A DNA stretch of 64,000 nucleotides from Diphasiastrum complanatum. Taxonomy: Eukaryota; Streptophyta; Lycopodiopsida; Lycopodiales; Lycopodiaceae. The stretch is from assembly GCA_029204225.1 (NCBI GenBank), contig CM055110.1, forward strand, positions 34,791,947 through 34,855,946, written 5' to 3'. This document shows positions 32,002-44,694 of this stretch, piece after piece (position 1 is the stretch's first letter; each line of letters begins with the position of its first letter). The translations under genes were made by a program, and so were the position numbers. Below the pieces are notes generated by a model. That model saw nothing but the letters and a program-made list of their open reading frames with translations, made no database searches and was not told the DNA's origin.

Positions 32002-32055
32002 TATAATATGGTACCGCCCTGGTACCATGAATGCTTATTAGCTCTTCTTTAATTT
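31908..32055. repeat. Perfect 148-bp palindrome (74-bp arms, no spacer)
   Basis: Every base from 31908 pairs with its complement up to 32055, centred between 31981 and 31982 in an AT dinucleotide tract. Each arm also contains the smaller inverted repeat ATGGTACC...GGTACCAT. Outside the perfect core, TTTACTAG on the left and CTAGTAAA on the right extend the symmetry. It could be a hairpin MITE, a small-RNA precursor or a cruciform-forming site. No protein is encoded. Confidence 0.95.
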
Positions 32056-33573
32056 ATTTGTCTAGTAAATTGTGAATCATTATTATTAGCTAGGCCAAAA
32101 ACCATGCACAAGGACGTCCATATTGACCTTGGTGATACACTTCTACTACTATTTGTCATTGGACCATATACTTTAACCTTGGAAGCATCATGTATTGTTC
32201 AAAAATTGCTAGAGTCATGTGTGGCTCATATGGTCATTATTAGTGGGTCTCCAACCCTAACTCACCTATTTTAGTACTTAGCATGTTATCAACATACTTT
32301 GATGAAAATCATTGATATATTATTGGAATGATTGGTCTTGATTTGATATATTGAAATGTTTGCATTCTCCTCTCCAATATGTATTCTATATGTGATGTTC
32401 TTCCTATAGCTTGGTATCCAATCACTTTTTTGGCATATAGGGGTTGAGCAACTTTTTCATACTACCTAGATCCATCTATCAACTTTTTCGTTCCGAGGAG
32501 AAAACCCTATTTTTCTTAGTTTTGCTCCAGTTGTCCCTCTAGTAGTAAGATTTCCATGTTTTAATACTGTTAAACTTTTGGTCTTCCTATAGTGATTCAT
32601 TTCTATAGCACTTTGCAAGTCCATCTAACTTTTGGATGTTATGGGAATTAAACTTCTTCCATTAGGGATCACTTCACATCTTTTTCATAGTTTTGGATAT
32701 TGTTTCCAATGTTTCTTTCCATGAGTCTTTTCTCTAGTTGTACACTAGACCATCCTTTCATAGTTTGTTGTTTGGATCTCTATTTTCTTAAATTATTTTA
32801 GACACTGTCAAAATTGAAGGCCAATTTGAGTTGGATTGTGTTAATTCTTGCTTTATATTGAGTTTCCAATAGTTGTGGGCTGAAGTAGAAAATTCAAGCA
32901 CATAGATTTTTACTGCTCTAAGCTAATGTGTAAGATACACAAAGTTCTAGAAGTGCTCATTCAATGATCACTTGTTCTTAGAAATTGGACATGATCACGA
33001 TGTTATTGTCATTTAGATGCTTAGTGTATACCATGATGTTCTCCCACTTCCTACAATTCATAGGTAAAAGAAATAGTAATGTCTACCTCAAGGACCTAGC
33101 TCTCTAGAGACTTGAATGTTTTCTTGGATGATGCTTTCATTCAAAAGAATATTGCATAGTTTGGCACAATGAAGCACTTAGTAGTATGACCCAAGTAGAT
33201 AACATGTGCGGAAAATCTAATAGGTATCTATTTTTGAAATTACAATATATCCAATTTCCCAAATTTAAATTGAAAAGTCAATGATGTCATAAGGTAAAGC
33301 TTAGAAACAATATACATGCAACCAAAAAAGACAAAGTATATTAACAATAATAAACAAAAACTCTTAGCCAATAATAAACAATACTAAAGAATTCAATAAA
33401 CAAAAAATCTTAGCCAAACATCATTGCTTATGTCTCATCAATACCCAAGCATAAATTGCTAACTAGGTTTCAAAACAATCCAGATTCTCTTGGGATATAA
33501 CTAGATGGATGGAGGAAGATAGATTCGGTCCATCAAGGAAGCAACAATGGTGAACAAAAGAAGAGGGTGAAAG
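32056..33573. other. Intergenic, nothing recognised
   Basis: AT-rich sequence with many stops in all frames. No motif, repeat unit or element boundary is supported. Confidence 0.5.
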
Positions 33574-34326
33574 TGTTGGAAAATAAGCTGTGCATAAGTT
33601 GAATAACTATTCAATGTTAGTCAACTGGACAATCAATAGTAACAGTGATAGTTAATGTGATAACAAAACCAATTCACTACTATCATAAGTACAGCTATAC
33701 TATCATTCACAAGTGCAGAAAATGAATGACAATAAGGATCGTTATGCCAGTATTTAAAACCAGGAACTTAGATTATAATAAGTGGGAATAACAGAAACAG
33801 TAGAACAAGATAAGTAGCGAAAGTAGTCTATATTAAAGATGATGAATTACAGATGATTGATGCTTCCGCTGTCTACTCTAATTGCACTATGATAATAGTG
33901 CATCGTATTCTGCTATATATTTTGCTCTTACACATAATGTAATCGCAATAGCTTATTCCTAATCAGTTTACGCCTGTGGCAGAATAGAGAGGAGAAGAAC
34001 AAGAATAACGAACTTCTTAATGACAACTTTTTCTTTTTTTACTTAAAACTAATCTCCTCTCTTTATAGTTTTTGATCGCAAAGTCCTAACGGAATGCGTC
34101 CTTTATCCATGTAGTACGGGATTGGACCCAAAATGTAGCAGATAAGGCTCCACTATTCAATATGTTGTCGTCGAGTTTGGAACCCTCAACACTCTATCGA
34201 CTTTAGGTCGATTTGACTTTGTTCAATAATCCCTTGAAACTGTTTCGACAATACATGTATTTCTGCAGACGGTCTCGATATCTTTGACACCGTCTCGATA
34301 ATGCAAGTAAAATTGTAGACTATACA
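33574..34326 (-). repeat. Copia LTR A (3' LTR of the minus-strand element)
   Basis: 753 bp beginning TGTTGGAAAATAAG and ending ACTATACA, closely similar along its whole length to LTR B at 36623-37385. Its left flank is GAAAG, which does not match the flank of LTR B. Confidence 0.8.
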
Positions 34327-34469
34327 CCTCTAGACAATTTAGTGAATGCTTACTCTATATTAGAACAAGAAATGTTCTGATACTGTATGCTTCCTGACAC
34401 TATATGTAGGGATCATATAAACAAATGCTTAGATTTAAAGTTGGATCAGCATTTATCGCTTTGATACCA

Positions 34470-35004
34470 TGTTGGGAAATCAGGTGATCTCCTCGGTGCA
34501 TAAACTACGTCTATTGGATTCAAGCTAAATTCGATTAAATCGATGATAGGTTTACTTGATCCACGCTTCGAAGTCGCGAGGATCAATACAGTCGATTCCA
34601 TAGACACACATAGATCATTTGTTTGCGAAAACGTAAAATGGTCAGATCAAGAAGCATTACAATCAATATTCACATTCAATCATAAAATGATTCAATCTAC
34701 AAATTATCTATCTGCAAAACCGACATAGACATAACAGAACTTGTGCAAGCAACGCGACACGACACGATAGTATATCTGCTAAAACATATTCGATTAAATC
34801 AAAAATGTATACATGTCCATTACTTATTAATGCACGATCTCTCTGAGTCTATTCTCTGGAAATCAAAGAGACAGATCGATAATGAATGGCACTCAATTCC
34901 GTTATGATGGATGCATTAGTCTTATAAGTCTAAATTATATATATTCTACATTGATGAGCCATCGATATATACATGATAGCTATTTTAATTACAAGAATGC
35001 ATCA
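34470..35004 (-). repeat. Embedded LTR C of another copia family, with PBS
   Basis: Starts TGTTGGGAAATCAGGTG. Just left of it, the complement reads TGGTATCAAAGCGAT (34455-34469), a primer-binding site like that of initiator tRNA-Met. In the minus orientation this is thus a 5' LTR followed by a leader that runs into LTR A. The right boundary at about 35004 (ATGCATCA) is a guess. A purine tract on the minus strand (ATAGGGGGAGC, about 35018-35028) lies beside it. Confidence 0.55.
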
Positions 35005-35022
35005 GAAAGTATTTTGCTCCCC

Positions 35023-36549
35023 CTATCGAGAGAGTTTGCATGGGTCCACAAATGTCAATTGTCCACAATATCCAACACATTTTTGGATGTGTGAATCAGA
35101 CTTGAAAGGTCTAGCATGCTTGGCTAGAATATAGCTTCGACAAACTATACGGTCTGACATATTGTAGCAATTAAGATCTCGAACAATCTTTTTAGCTGAC
35201 ATATTTCTAAGACAAGTAAAATTGGCATGACCCATTTTATTATGTCATAGTGAATCTCTATCTTCCAAAGTAGAAGTAGATAGAGCCTAAACAGTCGAAG
35301 CATTGCAATGACTAAGCTTGTAAAGATTACCTTGCCCCTTTCCGAGTGCAAGTACCTTATTGCTTTTGTCTAATATAGAACAGGTGTCAGAATCAAATCA
35401 GCTATTCTACTTATAGAAAGTAGATTTTTTATAAGATTTGAAACATGAAAAATAGTTGGAATAAGAATAGTACCATCCCGAAATTGTTGACAATGCCTAC
35501 ATAATCGATATTGTGAGTATTGTTATCGCCCAATGAAACATACTTCTGAGTTGTAGCTTGATTGTACTCATGAAACCAATTTCGTTGGCTTGTCATGTGC
35601 TGAGTAGCACCTGAATCCAAATACCAATAGTTGACATCTTGTCGTTCTTCATTTGCCATGAATGCTGCTTCATTGGCTTCCTTTTCGAAGTCCTTCAAAT
35701 ATTTGACTGTATTAGCATATTGTTCTTGTTGTTGTTGCTGATACTGCTGGTTTTTAAATTTGAGGATTCGTCGACAATCCTCCAACAAATGTCCGGTCCA
35801 TTTGCAATATCCGCAAAACAACTTTGCTTTTGATGAAGTTGAGTTCAAATTTGTACCTTGTTCTGAATTCGAATTATCATTCGGCTTTCATACTTTACAT
35901 ACGTTCTTCAGCGTCTTCTTCTTATTGAAATTTCTTCGAATAAAGAGCTTCTGATTCTGGTGCCGAATGGGAGAATGAAGGTCCATTTCTCCGAATTTCT
36001 TCCTACAATAGCATAGACAAAACTTTTGCTAATGTAAGACCTTGCTGAGTAGGAATGATAATCACCCGACTTTCGTAGGTGTCAGGAAGGCTCAATAGAA
36101 GAGTCATGACGTCATTTGCATCGTTGATTTCTACACCACTTGCAAACATCTGCTCAAGAAGACTTTTGAAATTGTTCAAATGATTCAGAATCGAATCTGA
36201 ATTAGCCATTTTGAGTGAGAACTTTTTCTTTCCTTAGGTAAAGTTTGGCAGTCACATCTCTAATGTCATAGAGAGTGCTGAGAATATTCCAAGCTTCCAA
36301 CGAAGTTCGAGAGCTTTGAATATGTCTAATTTGATTATCTCTAATATTGAGAGTGATAAGGGCAAAGGCCTTCCCATCCTTCTGCTTCCATTTGATAATG
36401 GCCACCAGATTTGCAATAGGCTTAACCACAATACCCTCGACAACTTCCCAAAGCTCATTTGCTTGTAGGATCACCCTCATTTTGAATTTCCATATGTGGT
36501 AGTTGTTGCCATCCAACTTTTCAATAGAATTTCAAGATGACGCATCCAT
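35023..36549 (-). pseudogene. Ty1/copia gag-protease-preintegrase remnant
   Basis: From a start at 36549, gag shows NYHIWKFKMR and SLEAWNILSTLY (UBN2-type gag). A stop occurs at codon 6 and frame changes follow near 36202 and 36003. Next come a CCHC zinc knuckle CGYCKWTGHLLEDC, a Gln-rich spacer and the protease motif WYLDSGATQHMT (35848-35429). A GAG-preintegrase segment GHANFTCLRNMSAKKIV lies at 35235-35180, after which pol stops at 35023. Integrase core, RT and RNase H are missing, so the element was gutted and is inactive. Confidence 0.88.
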
Positions 36550-36610
36550 TGTAGACAAAATCTGATTTAGATATCAAATCTGGCAATACACATTGATAAG
36601 TAGATAACTA

Positions 36611-36622
36611 GTTGTGATACCA
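36611..36622 (-). other. Primer-binding site of the copia element
   Basis: On the minus strand TGGTATCACAAC follows the end of LTR B directly. Its first eight bases match the plant initiator tRNA-Met type PBS (TGGTATCAGAGC). Confidence 0.65.
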
Positions 36623-37385
36623 TGTTGGAAAATAAGTTGTGCATAAGTAGAATAACTACTCACCAGTGATTGTCGACTGGATAGTCGATAGTAGCAGTGA
36701 TAGTTGATGTGATAGCAAAACCGATTCACTACTATCATATATACTCATTCACAAGTGCGGAAAATGAATGACAATTAGGATCGTTATGCCAGTATCTAGA
36801 ACCAGAAACTTAGATCATAATAAGCGGGAATAACATAAACAATAGAACAAGATAAGTAGCAAAAGTAGCCTGTATTCAAGAGATGAATTACAGATGGTTG
36901 ATGCTTCCGCTATCTACTCTGATTGCACTATGATAATAGCGCATCTTATTTTGCTATAAATTTTGCTCTTACACATAATGTAATTGCGATAGCTTATCAC
37001 TAATCAGTCTACGCCTATTGCGGAACAGAGAGGAGAAGAAGAAGAATAATGAACCTCTTAACAACTACTTTTTTTTTTTAAACTTAAAACTAATCTGATC
37101 TATTAATAGTTTTTGATGGCACAACCCTAACGAAATGCATTGTTTATCCACGTAGCAGTTGCCATGTGGGGCTACGAGATTGGACATGAAATGTAGCAGA
37201 TAAGGCTCCACTATTCAATCTGTTGTAATCGAGTTTGGAACCCTCGACAGTCTATCGAGTTTTGGTCGATTCGAACTTTGTTCAATAGTCTCTCGAAACT
37301 GTTTCGACAATACGTGTATTTCTACAAACGGTCTCAATATCTTCGACATTGTCTCAATATTGCAAGCAAAACTACAGACTACACA
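36623..37385 (-). repeat. Copia LTR B (5' LTR of the minus-strand element)
   Basis: 763 bp from TGTTGGAAAATAAG to CAGACTACACA, pairing with LTR A. It lies immediately upstream, in the minus sense, of the PBS and gag. Confidence 0.82.
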
Positions 37386-39947
37386 TAAAATGTTTCCACA
37401 TTACAAATAATTTCAAGAATGAAATCTAACAAGAAGAAGGTATTGAAGAACGTGGAGGAGTGAGGAAGGAGAAAACAAAATGAATGTTGAGGAACTTACC
37501 AATTATCCTATCTCTATGTAATGAAATGGCTAGCAGAGCTACTTGGCCCAATTACTCCAACAAAAAATCAAGTGCATCAAGTCTTACACTACTCACTACC
37601 AAACTACAATCTACAATTTTGTAAAGTAACAAGCATCAACTCACAATACGCAAAAGATCATGTAATAATGTCTCATCTCTGTAATAATGATATTGTTGAC
37701 TTCCCTTGTATCTTTTTTTCTTTCTTTCATTATCACCATCTAATGCATATTATCCACCTCTGTAGGTTCATTATGTAGCACATTCTTAGCAGCATCAAGT
37801 GAGGTAGCTTAGAGGATAAGATAGCTCTATCTAGGTAATCCTTTTGGTTTCTGTGGACAATTGGTTGGGCTCAAGGACTCAATCGGGGCCCTTTGTACCA
37901 CCATTAGTTCATTCCATTTAAAAAGAGTTGTCATTTCACCTATGAGCTTGGATTCTTTTCCACCTAGGGACATCCTTGTGCGATAATTAGACACTCCATA
38001 TTTATGAACCATTAAGGTTTAAAGTAAACAATTCACTAAAGTACACAAAAGAGTAAGCTTGAATTTGAGCTTATATATGACAAGTGCATAGGCATAGCTG
38101 TGCTTTGGTTTGAAAGATATGTCGATTCAATACTGGAGAGGAGCATGAACCAACTGTGTATTTCAGACAGGAAAGTAACGTACGACTTAAAAATCATCTT
38201 TAGACCCAGTTTAATCAACTTTTCCTTCTCCCTTTCTGGCGTAAATGTTATTAGTGGGTTTTTCTGATTGCAAAAAGGAAAATAAGCACCCAATTGAAAT
38301 AATCTTTGAACCACGTAGACGGATTTGCAACTCTGCTAGTGGGGTAGATGGATAAAGTAGAAAAAACAACACCAGAAATTGAGGATTTTGTATCTGATTC
38401 TTTTGATTCACATCCTAACTTGATGTCCTGAACAACCTCGAACTGCTTTTAGACATTGGCGTTCACTAAACAGGACAGCATTCATTAAAATACAGAGATG
38501 ACAAATTTGACCAAATTTCCCAGTCCCACAACCGTTCGACATGCTCAACAAAGATTAAGCTGGAGCTCACCAATACGATCAAACATGCGATGAAAGTAAC
38601 GGGATGTATTGAAGCCAGAAAGTTCAATGCGAACCTGGTGAAGGTGAAGGGAGAGTTCAATGCGGGTTGCAGGAGCGGGTGCGAGCAGACGAAATGCAGG
38701 AAGGCCTGTTGTGATATGAATTATGATATATGTAGCCACATTCCTGCTCGCTCGCTCCTCTCTCTCTCTCTCTTGATCGATCGATCGATCGATCGATCTC
38801 TATTGCTCTCTTTCTTTTCTTTTCTCTTTTTCTCTTCCCCCGCCAACGGCTGAACGTGTCTTTCCTTGACGAAATCATTCCCCCCCCCCCCACCGCTCTC
38901 TTTTGTTTTCATTTTCTCTCTTTTGTTTTCATTTTGTGTGGAGAGTGTGTGTACCACGATGAGTTGAAACTTCTCAACAAGCCATTAAAAATTGAGGACC
39001 TTGTTTACCTTTCCACTCACAAAAACATTAAAAAAACTTTGCAATCTTTGTTTTTACAAACTTCCTCCCAGCCTCCAAGGGAGGGAGTCACGACAATCAA
39101 CTTAGCTTCTTGAGTTAAACGATTTGCATAACATCAAAACTTTGAATGTTTTCGGCCTTGACTTTTGCAAAAGCAATATAATGTGTTGAGGTTGGTCGAT
39201 GAAGTTTGAAAGAAAGTCAAAGTTAAAGGATAAACATGGTGGTGAGCTCAACTTTTTAGGCTTGGACCTTGGTTAAGGTTGCAATTTACCCCACATGTAA
39301 GTACTCATGCATGGAAAGAGAGTGACTTGCATGCATCATCTTCTCTCTCCTCTCCACACCCTGCTACAACATGTAGCTATAGTAGCGACTATTGTCGCAC
39401 GACAACATGGAAGGTGAGACTACCATGTATTGTGCTACATGATGGCAGGAAGTGAGCAGTGAATGTCCTCCTACTTTTTTTCTACCTCTACTCTTCATGA
39501 GATAATTATCCTATTTGGCCTTTTCTTTTTCTTGACATTACTCCCCACTTTGGTGATTGAGATGGCAACATATATTGAGTCTACTGGGATTCGATAGGTG
39601 GATCAACCTTCAATTCTTGTTGCAACAAAATACAGCTACAAGGAATCCTTGGTGTATGAAACTAAGTCTATCGATTCAGTAATCAAACCGACTTCGAAGT
39701 CTTCGAAGTTTGTCCTACTAATCACAGTTTCGAAGTCGTTGGATCAACTAAGTCGATTCCCTAGCCATGCACAAATTACCTTGATTACAGAGTTTTGGCT
39801 TTGTGGAAGCATTGTATCAAAAATGCAGTGATTAGAGCAAGAAAATTGAGCAGTGCTATCAGTCATATAAAACGATAAAATCTACTAAACAATGAATCTG
39901 CAAGTATGAATCAATTTGAACATGCAATCACCTTACACAAACTAAAT
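37386..39947. other. Intergenic with simple repeats only
   Basis: No gene is recognised. Simple sequence includes (GATC)n at 38776-38799 embedded in CT-rich sequence (38750-38840) and a C12 run near 38879-38891. Open frames around them are repeat artefacts. Confidence 0.5.
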
Positions 39948-40482
39948 TGTTGGAACAATGACGAATTAGTCGTGTAGAGATACAATGTGATTGCTGAGCG
40001 CATTCTTCTTGAAACAATACTCTGTGATAACAGAGACGAAGAACGATACAATTACACTCATAATGAATTTTTTGATCTACTAATTCATCGATCTTAGATA
40101 AATATGTACACATGGCTAACTGATTAAAAGAATGGTTAACTTTACAAATTAGGATTAAGACACTACTTGTTGTTGCACGTCACTTTCAGTCGACATCTAA
40201 TTTAGTTAGAGATGTTGGACACGTTGATGACTTTGTACAAGTCAGAGATCATTAAAAAGCTGCAAGACGTCGAACAAGTCTCAATGACATGGAAGTCGAG
40301 GACGCAAACGTCAGATAGGTTGGAGAAGTTGAGGATGTCGATGACTTTGGACATGTCGATGTAGACTGTCATCGACTTTGCTTGTATTTATGTAGATGTC
40401 ACGACTATGCCAATGTTTACAACAGCTAAAAAATGAATCTAGATTAGCATGAAATAAGGATGGAGAGGATAGAAATCCAACA
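39948..40482 (-). repeat. Copia 3' LTR (535 bp)
   Basis: Begins TGTTGGA and ends TCCAACA, a perfect 7-bp terminal inverted repeat. On the minus strand it follows a polypurine tract AAGTAGGGG and the RNase H end of pol, as expected for a 3' LTR. No 5' LTR was found. Confidence 0.7.
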
Positions 40483-40489
40483 CCCCTAC

Positions 40490-40760
40490 TTAATCTGGAT
40501 TCTTGAATGCCTTGATTCTCATATTCAAGATAGCACAAAAAATTTTGTGTGCTTCCTGATTCAATCCCTTTGTAAATATGTCAGTTGCCATGTACCGAGT
40601 TCTACAAAATTTTAGGTTCACCTCCTTATTGAGTATCATGCTCCTTGTATAGTGATATCTGATCTCGATGTGCTTGCTCCTAGAATGAAATCTAGGATTA
40701 ATTGACAGTGCAATTACACTCTGATTGTTGCACTGGATCATTGTTGGAGCAGAACAAATT
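40490..40760 (-). pseudogene. Copia RNase H C-terminal fragment
   Basis: Encodes CNNQSVIALSINPRFHSRSK, then HIEIRYHYTRS and MATDIFTKGLNQEAHKIFC, the end of copia pol. The residue usually Asp in the C-D-N-Q motif is Asn here, which would remove a catalytic acid. The fragment is truncated upstream and abuts a polypurine tract and LTR downstream. Confidence 0.85.
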
Positions 40761-42063
<1,303 letters not shown>

Positions 42064-42271
42064 AGGCCATTACTACAGCTCAAATCTCTCATACTATTGA
42101 TCATTGTCACAAGACTTTATCTTGTATGTTGCCCTTTTGCAGATTTGAAAATGCCTCCTCGCAAACCCCTTCTCCTTAGGAGTTGAGGCACGAGTACTAT
42201 GTGTAAACTCATCATCAGATCTCTCTACTTCTTTTGATGGCATCTTTTAGAGCCTCATGCAATAAGTTGTA

Positions 42272-42805
42272 CTAATCCATTCTTTTCAGGTCATGTTTGA
42301 TACTTTTGGATAGTCTCGCTAGGAACTTATGATTGCATAATCGAAAGTCAGCTCCATCCACATCACACTCACATAGAAAATTTGAGCCTTTCAATGTAAC
42401 TTCACACCCTTTTTTTTCTTTTTTTCCATCTTGAACTTGTTGAACAAGCGAAATAGCTGGGTCTTCTATAAACTTTGGCATCTTGAATATGGTAATCAAG
42501 GCTGCTTTCTCCACTTTCCAGTCACTTTGTTCTTGCACAACCTGACTAAAATACCAATCTAATGCTGCTCTTATTAGGGACTTGAGAAAAAACTTCAACT
42601 TCTTTACATGAGTGGTCTCACCATATATTTTACAAGCTTCTCCATAGATTTGAGAAAATATGATTGGATCAGTTGATCCATCATATATTGGCATTTCTAG
42701 TATGGGGGTCCTTCTGACCACTTGGAGAGGTATCGCTGGCATAAAATCTATGGGTCCATCAGAATTTATTGTGAAGATTGGATCTTTTCTTGTGCTGCTC
42801 GGCAT
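42272..42805 (-). pseudogene. Ty3/gypsy gag fragment
   Basis: An open frame of 177 codons with TPILEMPIYDGSTDPIIFSQ and KLKFFLKSLIRAALDWYFSQ, a capsid region characteristic of plant Ty3/gypsy gag. It ends at KSIKHDLKRMD without protease or pol. A paralogous end is found at 13380-13560. No LTR could be assigned. Confidence 0.8.
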
Positions 42806-44323
42806 AGCTCTGGATTCTCTTGATTAGTTTTCTACCAAATCTCAGTCTTATTCACTATGCAAGAAAAATGACGAGTGAAAGTTGATGGCGACAATGGATC
42901 TAAGTGGATCTTGCAAGAATTGGCTGATAAGGATGGTTGGAGATTGGTTTGGTTGTTATGGATGGACGTATATTAGTAAAATGAGAAAATTATGAGAAAC
43001 TGGTTGATTACACTAGGCAACAATTGGATGGATGCTGAGAGGGAAGGATGGATGATTTCACTCATTCAAATGGAGATAATCACAAAAAGTGAATGATGTA
43101 GTGACGTGGATTGTATTAGTAAGGAGTGACGGTTGACAACGATGGAGCCAGGTGTGGGTGGAGTCTGAGGCATCCCCAATGACGATCTAGCACATAGGGT
43201 TTGGGGGCTGCACTAACCCTAGTGCAAAATGGTATGACCTACGCATAATTGAATGAGTGATAGACGTGTCAAGTCCTTGGCAAGTGATACAACTCTTTTG
43301 GTGTTTTTTTCATTTTGCCTCTTTAATATGTAGCAAATCTCAACAATCTTTACAAAGGTTCATGCAATGGTTTGGATTGTCTACGAGAGCTCTATGAAGG
43401 TTCATGGCTCATAAAATAGTGAACTCATCATAAATCCTTCTTTGATAAGAACTAACTTTCTCACACTTGACAGGGACTAATTTTCATTGTGCTAATGTCT
43501 GGAAAATGTTATGCTAAGGTTGTTAAGATGATATGATGACACTCATGCGAAGGTTTTTTTCTTTGTAAAAAATCACTCAATTTTTTAGATCAAGGCACCA
43601 TGTTGTCAAAAATCAATGAAAAAATACGAGAAAATTTGATGTTTCACGTTTTTCAGTCAAATTTTGCCCATTTCTATCCCATATGGATGCTTGTAGCTTA
43701 CATAAAATCTTCAATCCATCTCCTAGTAACATACTATTAATTTCAAACACAAAAATCTGAGATACACATAGTAACATGCAAATTTGTGCAAGAAAAGAGG
43801 TGATATTGCAATAACGACAAGCCGAAGCTTGTGGGCAACTTATCGAGCGCAGCAGAATGAGCCTGCTTTCCAAATGCATGACTACGCCTATCAATTTCGA
43901 ACAAAACGTAATGACAAGAGTCACGTTCAATCTTTTAGCAACTAACTTTAAAATCCTCAGAGCTAAAGTGATTACGAAGCCAAACAATGAAGATTATCAG
44001 ACAAAAGCTATATGAGATCACAAAGATTCTGACATGATACTGAACGCAATAAAGGATAGATTGATTCAACAAAATGATGAGCAAAAATGGGTGTCCAGTA
44101 CGACAACTGATTAGGTCGTAGATCATAATGGCCATTTGGCCGTAGTGAGCTGGCATCCGGCCACCAGGTATTTCTTGGAAATTCACTTGTGGAATCCACC
44201 TGTGAGCAATTTTTGTGTACTTCTACAGATTGTGTAGAAACATGCATAAGACTACAGAGTTGGGTAATAAGTGGATGAAGACTAAAAGATCGATTAGTCA
44301 ATAATCAGGAGAATAATCCAACA
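42806..44323. other. Retroelement flank, possible copia LTR at the right end
   Basis: On the minus strand a purine tract (AAGGTGGAG) is followed by TGTTGGATTATTC at 44323, which looks like the start of a 3' LTR. Its other end may be near 43603 (TGTTGTC...). That is weak. The rest has no recognised content. Confidence 0.35.
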
Positions 44324-44330
44324 CTCCACC

Positions 44331-44694
44331 TTAATCTGAATCCGTGAATGCTTTGACCATCAAACTTAGTTTTGCACAAAATTTCTTGTGTGCAATGAAG
44401 CTTAATGCTTTAGTAAAGATATCTGTTGTCATATCTTGTGTTCGACAATACTGCAAGTCAACCTCTTTGTCAAGAGCTTTGCTTCTGACATAGTGATACA
44501 TGCTTACTCCTAGAATGAAATTTGGGGTTGGCTGATAAAGCAATGGCACTTTGATTATCACAAAACAGGATTGTCGGAGCATATTGATTCAGACTGGTAT
44601 CTAAAAGTAAGTTTTTCAACCATATTGTTTCCTTTTTAGCTTGAGACGCTACAAAATGCAACAACCAGTGTTCCAAAATGAGTTTTGAGCTCAT
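44331..44694 (-). pseudogene. Copia RNase H fragment
   Basis: FCDNQSAIALSANPKFHSRS then, after a frameshift near 44520, YHYVRSKALDKEVDLQYCRT and DIFTKALSFIAHKKFCAKL. It retains the Asp of the C-D-N-Q motif. It is cut off on its 5' side near 44700 and followed by a purine tract and LTR-like start, as in the copy at 40490. Confidence 0.85.

Noticed and set aside
38750-38893. Coding frames around the (GATC)n tract
   Set aside because: Low-complexity translations (DRSIDRS, LSLSL) with no other support.
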